From Alloyangia pacifica (GTDB lineage: Bacteria > Pseudomonadota > Alphaproteobacteria > Rhodobacterales > Rhodobacteraceae): a DNA stretch of 64,000 nucleotides. Each line of letters begins with the position of its first letter. Positions within the stretch are counted from its first letter, which is position 1. Below the pieces are notes generated by a model. It was not told the origin of the DNA. It saw nothing but the letters and a program-made list of their open reading frames with translations, and ran no database searches. The stretch covers positions 62,001 to 126,000 of the forward strand of contig NZ_JAIVKX010000003.1 of the NCBI RefSeq assembly GCF_020524285.1, given 5' to 3'. Shown one piece after another: positions 45,906 to 56,072 of this stretch. Made by a program: the position numbers and the translations under genes.

Positions 45906-46364
45906 TCAGAGCGGCAGGGCGGTGGTCTTGAACACGGTGCGCAGCGCGAAGCTCGACTGCATCTGCGCCACGCCCGGCAGGCGGGTGAGGTACTGGCGGT
46001 GGATGCGGGCGAAATCCTCGGTGTCCTCGGCCACCACCTTGAGGATGTAATCCGCCGTGCCCGCCATCAGGTGGCATTCCAGCACCGCGGGCACCCGCGC
46101 CACCGCCTTCTCGAAGGCGTCCAGAACCTCGTCGGCCTGGGCGCTGAGGCGGATCTCGACGAAGACCGTGCTCGCCAGCCCCAGCTTGCGCGCGTTGAGC
46201 AGCGCCACGTAGTCCTTCACGTAGCCCTCGGCCTCCAGCCGCTGCACCCGCCGGTGGCAGGCCGAGGCCGAGAGGTTCACCTTTTCCGACAGTTCCGCGT
46301 TGGACATGCGGCCCTGCTTCTGCAGCGCGCGCAGGATGCGGCGGTCGGTATCGTCGAGTTGCAT
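45906..46364 (-). CDS. Lrp/AsnC-family regulator
   Basis: A 152-aa feast/famine regulator. The N-terminal helix-turn-helix is LDDTDRRILRALQKQGRMSN with NLSASACHRRVQRLEAEG; the C-terminal RAM domain includes VLECHLMAGTADYILKVVAED. A much longer in-frame reading goes through the ald region in antisense and is rejected. It is divergent from ald and probably activates it in response to alanine or leucine. Confidence 0.92.
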   Translation of the reverse strand: MQLDDTDRRILRALQKQGRMSNAELSEKVNLSASACHRRVQRLEAEGYVKDYVALLNARKLGLASTVFVEIRLSAQADEVLDAFEKAVARVPAVLECHLMAGTADYILKVVAEDTEDFARIHRQYLTRLPGVAQMQSSFALRTVFKTTALPL

Positions 46365-46514
46365 GCGTGGTCTTTCGAAAACTCGGGGCTTTGGTCGAAG
46401 ATTCTTCCCCCAATAGCGCTTTGGACCGGACACTTCAGCAAGGAAATTGCACGCGGGGAGGCGCATTCTGGAGCCATCAAAACGCGCCCGAACGGGCCAG
46501 GAGGAGGAACTATC

Positions 46515-47633
46515 ATGAAAATCGGCTGCCCGACAGAGATCAAACCGCAGGAATATCGCGTCGGCCTCACCCCCAATGCGGCGCGCGAGGCCGCCAGCCA
46601 TGGCCACGAGGTAATCGTGCAGCAGGGCGCGGGTCTCGGTGCCGGTTTCTCCGACGAGGATTACACCGCCGCCGGCGCCCGCATCGCCGCCACCGCCGAG
46701 GAAATCTGGGGCGAGGCCGAGATGATCGTCAAGGTCAAGGAGCCCCAGGCCGTCGAGCGCAAGCAGCTTTCGCGTGGCCAGCTCCTGTTCACCTACCTGC
46801 ACCTCGCCCCCGATCCCGAGCAGACCCATGACCTGCTCGAGTCCGGCGCCACCTGCATCGCCTACGAGACGGTGACCGACGCGCGCGGCGGGCTGCCGCT
46901 GCTGGCGCCGATGTCCGAGGTGGCGGGGCGGCTGGCGCCGCAGATGGGCGCCTGGTCGCTGCAGAAGGCCAACGGCGGCCGCGGCGTGCTGATGGGCGGC
47001 GTGCCCGGCGTCGGCCCGGCCAACGTGGTGGTGCTCGGCGGCGGCGTCGTCGGCACCCACGCGGCGCGCATCGCCGCCGGCATGGGCGCGGATGTCACCG
47101 TGCTCGACCGCTCGCTGCCGCGGCTGCGCCAGCTCGACGAGACCTTCGGCAGCCTGTTCAAGAACCGCTACTCGACCGAGGGCGCGGTGGCCGAGCTGCT
47201 GGCCGAGGCCGACATGGTGATCGGCGCGGTGCTGATCCCCGGCGCCGCCGCGCCGAAGCTGGTCAGCCGCGCACAGCTCGGGACCATGAAGCCCGGCGCG
47301 GTGCTGGTGGACGTGGCGATCGACCAGGGCGGCTGCTTCGAGACCTCGAAGGCCACCACCCACCAGGACCCGGTCTACACCGTCGACGGCATCCAGCACT
47401 ATTGCGTCGCCAATATGCCCGGCGCGGTGCCGCGCAGCTCGACGCTGGCGCTCGGCAACGCCACGCTGCCCTTCATGCTGGCGCTCGCCGGCAAGGGCTG
47501 GCGCGTCGCCTGCGCCGAGGATCCGCACCTGCAGGCCGGGCTCAACGTGCACGACGGGCAGATCACCAATGCCGCCGTCGCCCGCGCGCTGAACCTGCCG
47601 CTGGAAAGCATCGAGAAAGCGCTGGCCGCCTGA
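46515..47633 (+). CDS. ald: Alanine dehydrogenase
   Basis: A 372-aa NAD enzyme converting alanine to pyruvate and ammonia. Arg15 in EYRVGLTPN, Lys in MIVKVKEPQ and His in FTYLHLAPD are the pyruvate-site residues; the NAD fold is VVVLGGGVVGTHAARIAAGMG and DVAIDQGGCFE follows. AGGAGGAACTATC is just before the ATG. A long in-frame upstream extension is antisense to lrp and is rejected. It is divergent from the Lrp gene. Confidence 0.96.
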   Translation: MKIGCPTEIKPQEYRVGLTPNAAREAASHGHEVIVQQGAGLGAGFSDEDYTAAGARIAATAEEIWGEAEMIVKVKEPQAVERKQLSRGQLLFTYLHLAPDPEQTHDLLESGATCIAYETVTDARGGLPLLAPMSEVAGRLAPQMGAWSLQKANGGRGVLMGGVPGVGPANVVVLGGGVVGTHAARIAAGMGADVTVLDRSLPRLRQLDETFGSLFKNRYSTEGAVAELLAEADMVIGAVLIPGAAAPKLVSRAQLGTMKPGAVLVDVAIDQGGCFETSKATTHQDPVYTVDGIQHYCVANMPGAVPRSSTLALGNATLPFMLALAGKGWRVACAEDPHLQAGLNVHDGQITNAAVARALNLPLESIEKALAA

Positions 47634-47642
47634 CCGGCCCCG

Positions 47643-47672
47643 CATCGCCAAAACAAGCATCGCCAAAACAAG
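47643..47672 (+). repeat. Tandem duplication of a 15-bp unit after ald
   Basis: CATCGCCAAAACAAG occurs twice in direct succession, ending inside the left edge of the ald terminator. Confidence 0.9.
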
Positions 47673-47707
47673 AAGGGCGGGCCGCCAAAAAGCGCCCGCC
47701 CTTTCTT
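47671..47707 (+). terminator. Rho-independent terminator after ald
   Basis: AGGGCGGGC and GCCCGCCCT form the core stem, extended by AAGA and TTCTT on the sides. It ends in CTTTCTT and runs directly into intergenic element copy 4. Confidence 0.85.
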
Positions 47708-47764
47708 CTAGGATCAAATATCCCGGGGGAAGCTGCCGCAGGCGGCTGGGGGCAGAGCCCCCTC
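47703..47764. repeat. Dispersed intergenic element, copy 4
   Basis: TTCTTCTAGGATCAAATATC, then CCGGGGG, a spacer with its own hairpin, and GGGGGCAGAGCCCCC. It lies between the convergent ald and cation-efflux genes. Confidence 0.65.
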
Positions 47765-47775
47765 GCCCTTCGCCG

Positions 47776-48663
47776 TCAGAGCACCACGATTCCCGAATGC
47801 TTGGCCTTGTGCTCGGGCTCGACGTGGATGGTCACCCGGCACCCGTCGATCGCCTCGCGCAGCGCGTGCTCGATGCGGTCGCAGATCTCATGCGCGCAAT
47901 CCACGGTCATGTCCCCCGGCACCACCAGGTGGAACTCGAGGAAGACCGCCTGCCCGGCCCGACGCGAGCGCAGGTCGTGTGCCTCGACCGCGCCCTCGGC
48001 ATTGGCGGAGATCACCGCGCGCATCTCGGCCAGTTCGCTCTCGGGCACCGCCGCGTCCATCAGCCCGCCGACCGAGCCGCGGATCACCTGCCAGCCCGAC
48101 CACAGGATGTTCACCGCCACCAGCGCCGCGAGCAGCGCGTCGAGCCAGAGCCAGCCGGTCAGCGCCGCGGCGCCGACACCGACCGCCACCCCGGCCGAGG
48201 AGAAGACATCGGTCAGCAGGTGTTTGCCGTCGGCGACCAGCGCCGGGGAGTTCAGCTTGCGGCCCTCGCGCAGCAGCACGAAGCACCAGAGCGCGTTGAG
48301 CGCCCCGGCAAAGAGGTTGATGGCGAGGCCGAGACCGACCTGCTCGATCGCCCCGGGCTGCAGCCAGGCCCCCCAGGCCTCGCGCAGAATCAGCACCGCG
48401 GCGACGACGATCAGCACGCCTTCGAGCACGGCGCTGAAATACTCGGCCTTGTGGTGGCCGAAGGGGTGATCCGCATCCGCCGGCTGCGCGGCGATATGGA
48501 TCGCCAGCAGCGCCGCCAGAGCCGTCGCGACGTTGACGATGCTCTCCAGCGCGTCCGACATCAGCGCCACCGAGCCGGTCAGCCACCAGGCGAGGGTCTT
48601 GATCGCGAGCACGAGAATGCCGACGAATACGCTGCCGATGGCGATTTTCACGCTGCGTGTCAT
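47776..48663 (-). CDS. Cation diffusion facilitator family transporter
   Basis: A 295-aa metal/proton antiporter of the inner membrane. About six helices are seen. Metal-site wording is SDALESIVNVATAL in helix 2, ADHPFGHHKAEYFSAVLEG in the loop before the next helix, and DGKHLLTDVFSSAGV in helix 5. The cytoplasmic C-terminal domain (HDLRSRRAGQAVFLEFHLVVPGD, VEPEHKAKHSG) is normal. Zinc, iron or manganese export is likely; the metal is not decided. The ATG at 48663 is used, as the upstream extension is not conserved-looking. Confidence 0.92.
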   Translation of the reverse strand: MTRSVKIAIGSVFVGILVLAIKTLAWWLTGSVALMSDALESIVNVATALAALLAIHIAAQPADADHPFGHHKAEYFSAVLEGVLIVVAAVLILREAWGAWLQPGAIEQVGLGLAINLFAGALNALWCFVLLREGRKLNSPALVADGKHLLTDVFSSAGVAVGVGAAALTGWLWLDALLAALVAVNILWSGWQVIRGSVGGLMDAAVPESELAEMRAVISANAEGAVEAHDLRSRRAGQAVFLEFHLVVPGDMTVDCAHEICDRIEHALREAIDGCRVTIHVEPEHKAKHSGIVVL

Positions 48664-48777
48664 ACTGAATCTCCGGAGGGGTCCGGGCGACTTAGCGATG
48701 TCGTCTGAAGCTCGCAACCCGGAACCCGCATCGGGATCCCGGCCTGCATGGCGGGACTGCAGAATGCGCAACCTGGA

Positions 48778-49200
48778 TCACTTCTTCAGCGCGTCGCGGA
48801 TCTCGATCAGGATGTCGAGCTCGGACGGGCCGGTCTTCACTTCGGGAGCGACTTCATCGGGCTTCTCGGCCGCCGACTTGATGCGGTTGACCATCTTGAC
48901 CAGCATGAAGACCACGAAGGCGATGATGAAGAAGTTGATCACCGCCATCAGGAAGCTGCCGATGGCGAAGACCGGCGCTCCGGCCTCCTGCGCCGCCGCG
49001 AGCGAGGCGTAGTCGCCGCCGTCGAGCGCGTAGAACCAGCCCGTGAAATCGATGCCGCCGGTGAACAGGGCGATGACCGGGTTGAAGATGTCGCCCACCA
49101 GCGACTTGACGATGGCCGTGAAGGCGGCACCGACGATGATGCCCACCGCCATGTCCATGACGTTGCCCTTGGCGATGAAGTCCCTGAATTCCTGAATCAT
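48778..49200 (-). CDS. mscL: Large-conductance mechanosensitive channel
   Basis: A 140-aa channel that opens on hypo-osmotic shock. It begins [20 protein letters not shown] with helix 1 containing [19 protein letters not shown], has the periplasmic loop, helix 2 ([20 protein letters not shown]) and the C-terminal helix ending [10 protein letters not shown]. This is the usual length. A longer in-frame reading upstream is rejected. Confidence 0.96.
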   Translation of the reverse strand: MIQEFRDFIAKGNVMDMAVGIIVGAAFTAIVKSLVGDIFNPVIALFTGGIDFTGWFYALDGGDYASLAAAQEAGAPVFAIGSFLMAVINFFIIAFVVFMLVKMVNRIKSAAEKPDEVAPEVKTGPSELDILIEIRDALKK

Positions 49201-49615
49201 GTGTCTGCTTCCCTTGGCGCGGCTGTGCGGCGCGGACGAAATTTTCGGGTCCAGAGGTGGCACGTTTGCCCCGGTGACGCCACGGAAAACCGGGTCCGAC
49301 TCCACCGCGCCGCCCCCCAAGATGCACCAAACACTCATTTTTTGCGCGCAACTGTCTGACGGAGGCTGCGCCGCCTGTCGTTTTCGGCGCTCCGCGCGGC
49401 CCCGGTTCCGGGGGCGACGGGGACGTGCTGAAAATTTTCGCGGTCCGGTCGCCCCGAAATTGCGGTTTTCAGGGCAAATTCCGCGGTCCTGATGCGCGCC
49501 GAGGCACGCAGCGTCCCGCATGTCGCTTTCCAGCTATGGAAAGGCGGGGCGATCCTTTGGCGCCGCAACGTTCCCCACCATGCATCGGGCAAATGCCTGC
49601 GGGAGATGCGGATAC
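49201..49615. other. 415-base gap between mscL and the pseudogene
   Basis: It must contain the mscL promoter. No ribosome-site-supported gene, hairpin terminator or tRNA was found. The right end may hold the old promoter of the broken dehydrogenase gene. Confidence 0.5.
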
Positions 49616-50208
49616 ATGAAGACGGACGTGAAAGTCCTGGTGGTCGGCGGTGGTGCCGTCGGAGCCTCGATAGCCGACCATCTCGCCAAGGCGGGCTGGT
49701 CGGACGTGATGCCGCTGGAACGGGACGAGGAACGCCCGCTGCGCACTGCCCCCGCCTACGAGCGGCAGAAGGCACCCGCGCCCAGAACTGGCTGCGCCAG
49801 AAGAAGAGCTACCGCGCCTACGGCCACGAGCTTGGCCGCGATGCGACGTCGATGGAGGCGGACCTGCCGCGCTTCATTGACCTGGCGAAAGACTTCGCCG
49901 GCACGGCCGCATTGGAAGCGACGGGCGTGCGTTCGAAATGCGTCACCGTTCTGATTGACGGGCCCGAAGATGCCGACCTCTGGGGCCGCGAGGCGCTGTT
50001 CCATGGCGAGACCCGCGTCGGGCGTCTGACCTCGGGCGGCCACTCGGGGGCCTTCGGCACGTCGATCGGCATGGGCTACGGCAAGCCCGAGCAGGCCGTG
50101 GCCGGCACCAAGCTGAAGGTTAAGATGCAGGGCAAGCTCTGGGATGCCGAGGTGACCGAGGACAGCCCCTACGATCCCACCAACGCGACGATCCGCATCG
50201 ACGGCTGA
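49616..50208 (+). pseudogene. Remnant of a dimethylglycine/sarcosine dehydrogenase-like gene with a large internal deletion
   Basis: The first 37 or so codons (MKTDVKVLVVGGGAVGASIA, then DHLAKAGWSDVM and ERDE) are the N-terminal FAD-binding strand of dimethylglycine-dehydrogenase-type enzymes. From about 49765 a different reading frame carries the C-terminal folate-binding GcvT-like part: RQKKSYRAYGHELGRD, PEDADLWGREALFHGE, VGRLTSGGHSGAFGTSIGMG and EVTEDSPYDPTNATIR. A complete enzyme has about 800 residues, so over 600 codons are missing and the ends are frame-shifted. A strong terminator follows at 50328. Confidence 0.85.
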
Positions 50209-50327
50209 GCGCCTTGCGCGCGTGGGCCGGCGTTCATCACGTCGGCCTGCTTTTCAACGTCCCCTTCCCCCTGCCCCCGGGCAATTCCAATGGAAACGCT
50301 CCCGCAGAGCTGAACGCCGAAACCGAC

Positions 50328-50357
50328 CGAGGGCCGCATCACATGCGGCCCTCGTTT
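50328..50357. terminator. Bidirectional-type terminator between pseudogene and ATP-grasp gene
   Basis: CGAGGGCCGCAT pairs with ATGCGGCCCTCG in a 12-bp perfect stem around a 3-base loop, followed by TTTC. It lies between convergent units. Confidence 0.85.
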
Positions 50358-50394
50358 CATGAGAAGACCCCCTGTGTCCTCTCCCGCTTCGAGC

Positions 50395-51555
50395 CTATCC
50401 CCGCTTCGCCGAACGCGCGCTGTAGTCCGCTGCGGCCTCGAACCGCGGCTTGAAGTCTTCGTTCAGGATGCCGCGTCCGGTCGCCTTCTGATAGAGGGTG
50501 TGACCCGGGTTGTTGGCGTTGCACTCGATGATCAGCGGACCATCCTGCGCCACCGCGATATCCCAGCCAAAAACGCCGAATTCCGGAAAGAGCGCGTGCC
50601 CCTCGCAAGCAAGGGCCAGAAGCTCTTCCCAAAACGGCATCTGAAAGCCGGGAAGATTTACGCCACTCACGGGATGGGCCTCGAGCCACTCGGCCTCCAG
50701 CCCGGTTCCTCGCCTGCATGTCTTCAACCGACCTGTCGCAAGATCAATCTCGGCCAGCATCGCACCGGCCTGCCAGCAATTGTCAGACATCGCCTTCGGC
50801 GAGGGGATCTGCCAGACCGCATTCAACGGAGCGATCCCCTTGTCGTCGCGCAGGGTCACCACGCGGACCGTACCAACGGGGGTGCCGATGATTTCTTGAA
50901 GCTGCGAGTGTTGGATCACCGCCGATTGAAAGGTGAACCCGGTTGAGAAATTCGCCACGATCTCGTCGATTAGTTCGTCAATGCTGATGACGCTCCCGTT
51001 GGCGAGGCTCAGTTGAGCTGTGTCGCGATCGATTGTCTTGATAAAGGTCGAGCCAACGTTTGCCGATCCGGCCGTCGGCTTTCCGAAGATCGGGTAGTCT
51101 GCGACCTCGAGCAGAAATTCGCGGATCTCCTCGACCGTCGTCAGCATCGGAATACGGCCGTAGGCCCTGTTGCCGAAGGCCACGGCCTGCGTCCGCGTAG
51201 TGCGCAGGCCGACCTGCGCCAGGAGCGCAGGATAGAGCACCTTGTCCCGGATGAACTCCCGGCTCGGGGTCGCGGCAATGGGGGACAGACTATTGTTGAG
51301 CTGAGCGCTTCCCCTGGAGCCCACAAATTCACGCTTTTGGGCCGGGCTTAGATCGGGGCTGAAGCAACCGCTGGTGTAGTATTCGTACAGATCGAGCTTG
51401 CCCCGGCCAAAACTCAGAGACACCATCTCGCGCAACTGGCGAAGGGGCGAGACCTTGTGCTTGCGCGCAACGTCGATGATCAACTGCGAGGCGGGCGACT
51501 TAGGGACCGGCGGGGCGGCGAGAAGCGCCCTTGTCGCGGGGGTGGCTGTGGACAT
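50395..51555 (-). CDS. Orphan ATP-grasp protein (sugar-transfer-associated type)
   Basis: A 386-aa protein. The C-terminal half has ATP-grasp features: YPIFGKPTAGSANVGSTF as the nucleotide loop, GTVRVVTLRDDKG, and the metal-binding end FGVFGWDIAVAQDGPLIIECNANNPG. The wording fits the sugar-transfer-associated ATP-grasp family seen in polysaccharide clusters, but no such cluster is here. By eye it is lower in GC than its neighbours, and it sits beside a pseudogene, which suggests transfer. No signal peptide or membrane helix is seen. Confidence 0.8.
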   Translation of the reverse strand: MSTATPATRALLAAPPVPKSPASQLIIDVARKHKVSPLRQLREMVSLSFGRGKLDLYEYYTSGCFSPDLSPAQKREFVGSRGSAQLNNSLSPIAATPSREFIRDKVLYPALLAQVGLRTTRTQAVAFGNRAYGRIPMLTTVEEIREFLLEVADYPIFGKPTAGSANVGSTFIKTIDRDTAQLSLANGSVISIDELIDEIVANFSTGFTFQSAVIQHSQLQEIIGTPVGTVRVVTLRDDKGIAPLNAVWQIPSPKAMSDNCWQAGAMLAEIDLATGRLKTCRRGTGLEAEWLEAHPVSGVNLPGFQMPFWEELLALACEGHALFPEFGVFGWDIAVAQDGPLIIECNANNPGHTLYQKATGRGILNEDFKPRFEAAADYSARSAKRG

Positions 51556-51859
51556 GGAAAATCTCTCTGCTCGATAACTCCTTGATCGCTATATCGGAAA
51601 TGCGGCGAGATTACGGAACCCTCAGAAACAATCCCGCCGCGAGACTTCAATTGCAGCGCTCTTAGGCAACTGCGGCGCAACAACTTGGCTCGAGCGCGCG
51701 CCAAAGCTGCGTCAACTGGCCAGAAAAGCCTCGGCATGGACCCGCTCTACCTGAAATGGTGCTTGCCGTATGGGTTCGCGCCGATAGACTTGCGGCATGC
51801 GCCCGGCACAGCCCTCGGGTGACGTGCATTTTTCGAAGCTTTTTCAAAGGGACATCCTC
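51556..51859. other. 304-base divergent gap
   Basis: It separates the ATP-grasp gene from the outer-membrane-like gene. It is relatively AT-rich near 51570-51640, which fits the ATP-grasp promoter. No gene, terminator or clear repeat was found. Confidence 0.45.
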
Positions 51860-52561
51860 TTGGATAATTGCGTCCACCGCATCGCTGCACCCCGTCTCAT
51901 GGCCGTCGCTATCTGCCTCTCTCTCGCGGCGCCCGCCACCGCGCAGCAAGAGAAGAGCCCTGAAGACCCGACCAAGATCGCCACCAAGGCCGGTGTCTCC
52001 TACTCCGACGAGTTCTCGGTCTCCGGTTCGCTCGCCTTCGGTCCGGTGACCAAGGTCAATGCGCGCATCTCGGAGAGCGGGCAGTGGTCGCTCGGCGCCT
52101 CCTACCTCTTTTCCTTCGGCATCCTGACCTTCTCCGCCGGGAAGAACGAATTCGACAACGGCTCGGAACAGACGCGCTACTCGCTGGGAGGCTTCGTCCC
52201 GCTGACCGCCATGGGCCTGAAGACCGGCAAGTGGCAGCTCTTTACTCCCTTCGGCTACACCTACAGCGAAGGCACGGTCGCGGTCACCAGCGTCGAGCTG
52301 CACGAGACCTTCGACGTCGAGGTCAGCAACAACAGCGGCTATGTCGGCATGTTCGCCATCCGCCCCTTCAACGAGAAACTCACCTTCCTGACGGGCGGCA
52401 TCTACACCCGCGGCGCGGATGATTTTCAGGGCGTTTCGCTCGGCGGCGGCCTGTCCTACCACCTGACCGAGGCCGATACGGTGGCGCTTTTCGGCTCCTA
52501 CGTCGACAACGATTTCGGCGACGAGCAGAAGCTCGGCGTCTCCTACCGGCACGAATTCTGA
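51860..52561 (+). CDS. Outer-membrane beta-barrel-like protein, function unknown
   Basis: A 233-aa protein if started at TTG 51860 (AAAGGGA upstream), which gives a signal peptide with basic residues before LMAVAICLSLAAPATAQ. Starting at ATG 51899 would give a shorter signal lacking charge. The mature part is a series of alternating amphipathic strands (GQWSLGASYLFSFGILTFSA, VSLGGGLSYHLTEADTVALF) and ends in Phe (YRHEF), the outer-membrane insertion signature. No family was recognised. Confidence 0.75.
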   Translation: MDNCVHRIAAPRLMAVAICLSLAAPATAQQEKSPEDPTKIATKAGVSYSDEFSVSGSLAFGPVTKVNARISESGQWSLGASYLFSFGILTFSAGKNEFDNGSEQTRYSLGGFVPLTAMGLKTGKWQLFTPFGYTYSEGTVAVTSVELHETFDVEVSNNSGYVGMFAIRPFNEKLTFLTGGIYTRGADDFQGVSLGGGLSYHLTEADTVALFGSYVDNDFGDEQKLGVSYRHEF

Positions 52562-52642
52562 TCCCCGCGGGGCCTTTGCGGTTGTCTCGCCGCCGCCAGC
52601 ACATAGGTTGCCCGGCACAAAGGGACACGGAAGGGACACCGC

Positions 52643-53092
52643 ATGGGACTCAACGTCTATCTCTCGGGGGAGATTCACACCGACTGGCGCGAGCGCATCA
52701 TCGAGGGCGCACAGGGGCTCGACGTGACCTTCAGCGCGCCGGTCACCGACCATGCCGCCAGCGATGACTGCGGCGTGGCGATCCTCGGCGCCGAGGACAG
52801 CAAGTTCTGGCATGACCACAAGGGCGCCAAGATGAACGCCATCCGCACCCGCAAGGCGATCGCCGATGCCGACGTGGTCGTGGTGCGCTTCGGCGAGCAG
52901 TACAAGCAGTGGAACGCCGCCTTCGATGCCGGCTATGCCGCGGCGCTCGGCAAGTCGCTGATCATCCTGCAGCGCCCCGAGCATGACCACGCCCTGAAGG
53001 AAGTCGACGCCGCCGCGCTGGCCGTGACCCGCGAGCCCGAAGAGGTGGTGGCGACGCTGCGCTACGTCTTGACCGGCGCCCTGCCCGAATGA
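52643..53092 (+). CDS. YtoQ family protein
   Basis: A 149-aa protein, MGLNVYLSGEIHTDWRERII at the start, then FSAPVTDHAASDDCG and ADVVVVRFGEQYKQWNAAFDAGYAAALGKS. This matches the YtoQ family (nucleoside-deoxyribosyltransferase-like fold). The biological role is not established. The ATG gives the family's typical length. Confidence 0.9.
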   Translation: MGLNVYLSGEIHTDWRERIIEGAQGLDVTFSAPVTDHAASDDCGVAILGAEDSKFWHDHKGAKMNAIRTRKAIADADVVVVRFGEQYKQWNAAFDAGYAAALGKSLIILQRPEHDHALKEVDAAALAVTREPEEVVATLRYVLTGALPE

Positions 53093-54459
<1,367 letters not shown>

Positions 54460-54577
54460 TCCCTTTCGGGATCATTCCGGCTGCGGCATAGTCCGGGGCG
54501 GGAGCGTGGCCTTGCCCGCCCCCGCCCTGCACACCCCGTGAGGCGCGCGCGCCTCCAAGGCCACACGCAGAGACCCG

Positions 54578-55537
54578 ATGGCGAAACACGGCACGAACAG
54601 CGAAGACTACGCCGCCCCGCTGAAGCGCCTGCTTCTGGCGGTGCTGATCCTGTGCCTCACCGGGCTCTTCATCCTCTGGCGCATCGACAGTCCGCGGGTC
54701 GAGCGCTTCCGCGCGCAGGTGATCGACACGGTGATGCCCGGCTTCGACTGGGCGATGGCCCCGGTCACCGGCGCGGTGAAGATCCTGCGCGACTTCCAGT
54801 CCTACCAACGCATCCACGAGCAGAACCAGGAACTGCGGCGCGAGCTGCGCCGGATGACCGCCTGGAAGGAAGCCGCGCTGCAGCTGGAACAGGAAAACGC
54901 CAAGCTGCGCGACCTGAACAACGTGCAGCTTGACCCGCGGCTCACCTACATCACCGGCGTGGTTCTGGCCGACAGCGGCTCGCCCTTCCGGCAGTCGGTG
55001 CTGATCAACGTCGGCTCGCGCGACGGTGTCGTCGACGGCTGGGCCACGATGGACGGCATCGGCGTCGTCGGGCGCATTTCCGGCGTGGGCAACAACACCT
55101 CGCGTGTGATCCTGCTCACCGATGCCACCAGCCGCATCCCCGCGACCATCCAGCCCTCGGGCCAGCGCGCCATGGTGGTCGGAGACAACTCCGCCAACCC
55201 GCCGATCGATTTCCTCGAGAACCCCGATATGGTGAAGCCCGGCGACCGCATCGTCACCTCCGGCGACGGCGAGGTCTTTCCGCCGGGGCTGCTCATCGGC
55301 CAGGTGGCGCAGGATCCGGGCGGACGGCTGCGCGTGCGGCTCGCCGCCGACTACGAGCGGCTGGAGTTCCTGCGCGTGCTGCGTGACCACGGCGCGCGGC
55401 GGGTCAGCACCCCGTCGGGCCTGATCCTGCCCGAGACCCCGCCCGAGGCGCCGCAGCCCGAAGCGGTGACCGATCCCACCGTGCCGCCACTGAGCGATGC
55501 CGACACCGGCGCTGCCGCGGAGGCCGGCAATGGCTGA
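54578..55537 (+). CDS. mreC: Rod shape-determining protein MreC
   Basis: A 319-aa bitopic protein linking MreB to PBP2. One helix (LLLAVLILCLTGLFILWRI), a coiled coil from about residue 75 to 115 (QRIHEQNQELRRELRRM, QLEQENAKLRDLNN), then two beta-barrel domains with the conserved VLINVGSRDGVVDGWATM and VVTSGDGEVFPPGL-type loop (here IVTSGDGEVFPPGLLIG). The C-terminal tail is Pro/Glu/Ala rich. Confidence 0.95.
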   Translation: MAKHGTNSEDYAAPLKRLLLAVLILCLTGLFILWRIDSPRVERFRAQVIDTVMPGFDWAMAPVTGAVKILRDFQSYQRIHEQNQELRRELRRMTAWKEAALQLEQENAKLRDLNNVQLDPRLTYITGVVLADSGSPFRQSVLINVGSRDGVVDGWATMDGIGVVGRISGVGNNTSRVILLTDATSRIPATIQPSGQRAMVVGDNSANPPIDFLENPDMVKPGDRIVTSGDGEVFPPGLLIGQVAQDPGGRLRVRLAADYERLEFLRVLRDHGARRVSTPSGLILPETPPEAPQPEAVTDPTVPPLSDADTGAAAEAGNG

Positions 55538-56072
55538 GAGCAGCCGTCCGGCCAAGGTCTGGATGATGCGGGCCACCTTCGTGGCGCTGACCTTCGCGCT
55601 GATCTTCTACCACCTGCTCCCGCTCGACCTGATGCCGTCGTCCTACGCCGGGCCGGACGTGCTGACCGCCCTGTGCTTCGCCTGGGCGCAGCGACGGCCC
55701 GACTACGTGCCGGCGCTGCTGGTCGCCGGGGTGATGCTGATGGCGGACCTGCTGTTCCAGCGCCCGCCGGGTCTCTGGGCGGTGCTGGTGCTGATGGCCA
55801 CCGAGGCACTGAAGAGCCGCGACCGGCCACGGCGCGAGACCACCTTCCTGATGGAATGGATCACCGTCGCCGTGGTGCTGGCGGTGATCACGATCCTGTT
55901 CCGGCTGGTGCTGGGCCTCTTGATCGTGCCCGAGGGAACCTCTTTCCTTGCGCTCATGCGATACGCCACCACCGTCATCTGCTATCCTCTCGTCGTCCTC
56001 CTCTCGCAGGGGCTGTTCGGCGTGCGCCGGATGGCGCCGGGCGATTTCGACCATGCCGGGAGACCGATGTGA
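55530..56072 (+). CDS. mreD: Rod shape-determining protein MreD
   Basis: A 180-aa membrane protein with five or so helices. It starts MAESSRPAKVWMMRATFVAL and shows the PGLWAVLVLMATEALKSR segment common in alphaproteobacterial MreD. The start lies inside the end of mreC (8-base overlap) and its stop overlaps the start of mrdA, both signs of coupled translation. Confidence 0.9.
   Translation: MAESSRPAKVWMMRATFVALTFALIFYHLLPLDLMPSSYAGPDVLTALCFAWAQRRPDYVPALLVAGVMLMADLLFQRPPGLWAVLVLMATEALKSRDRPRRETTFLMEWITVAVVLAVITILFRLVLGLLIVPEGTSFLALMRYATTVICYPLVVLLSQGLFGVRRMAPGDFDHAGRPM

Noticed and set aside
47643-47672. Direct repeats as a possible CRISPR start
   Set aside because: Only two adjacent 15-bp copies with no spacer; a simple tandem duplication.
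49492-49790. Extended N-terminus of the dehydrogenase remnant in the C-terminal frame
   Set aside because: The upstream part is unlike any family, while the other frame there clearly reads the FAD-binding start; the frame change is part of the damage.
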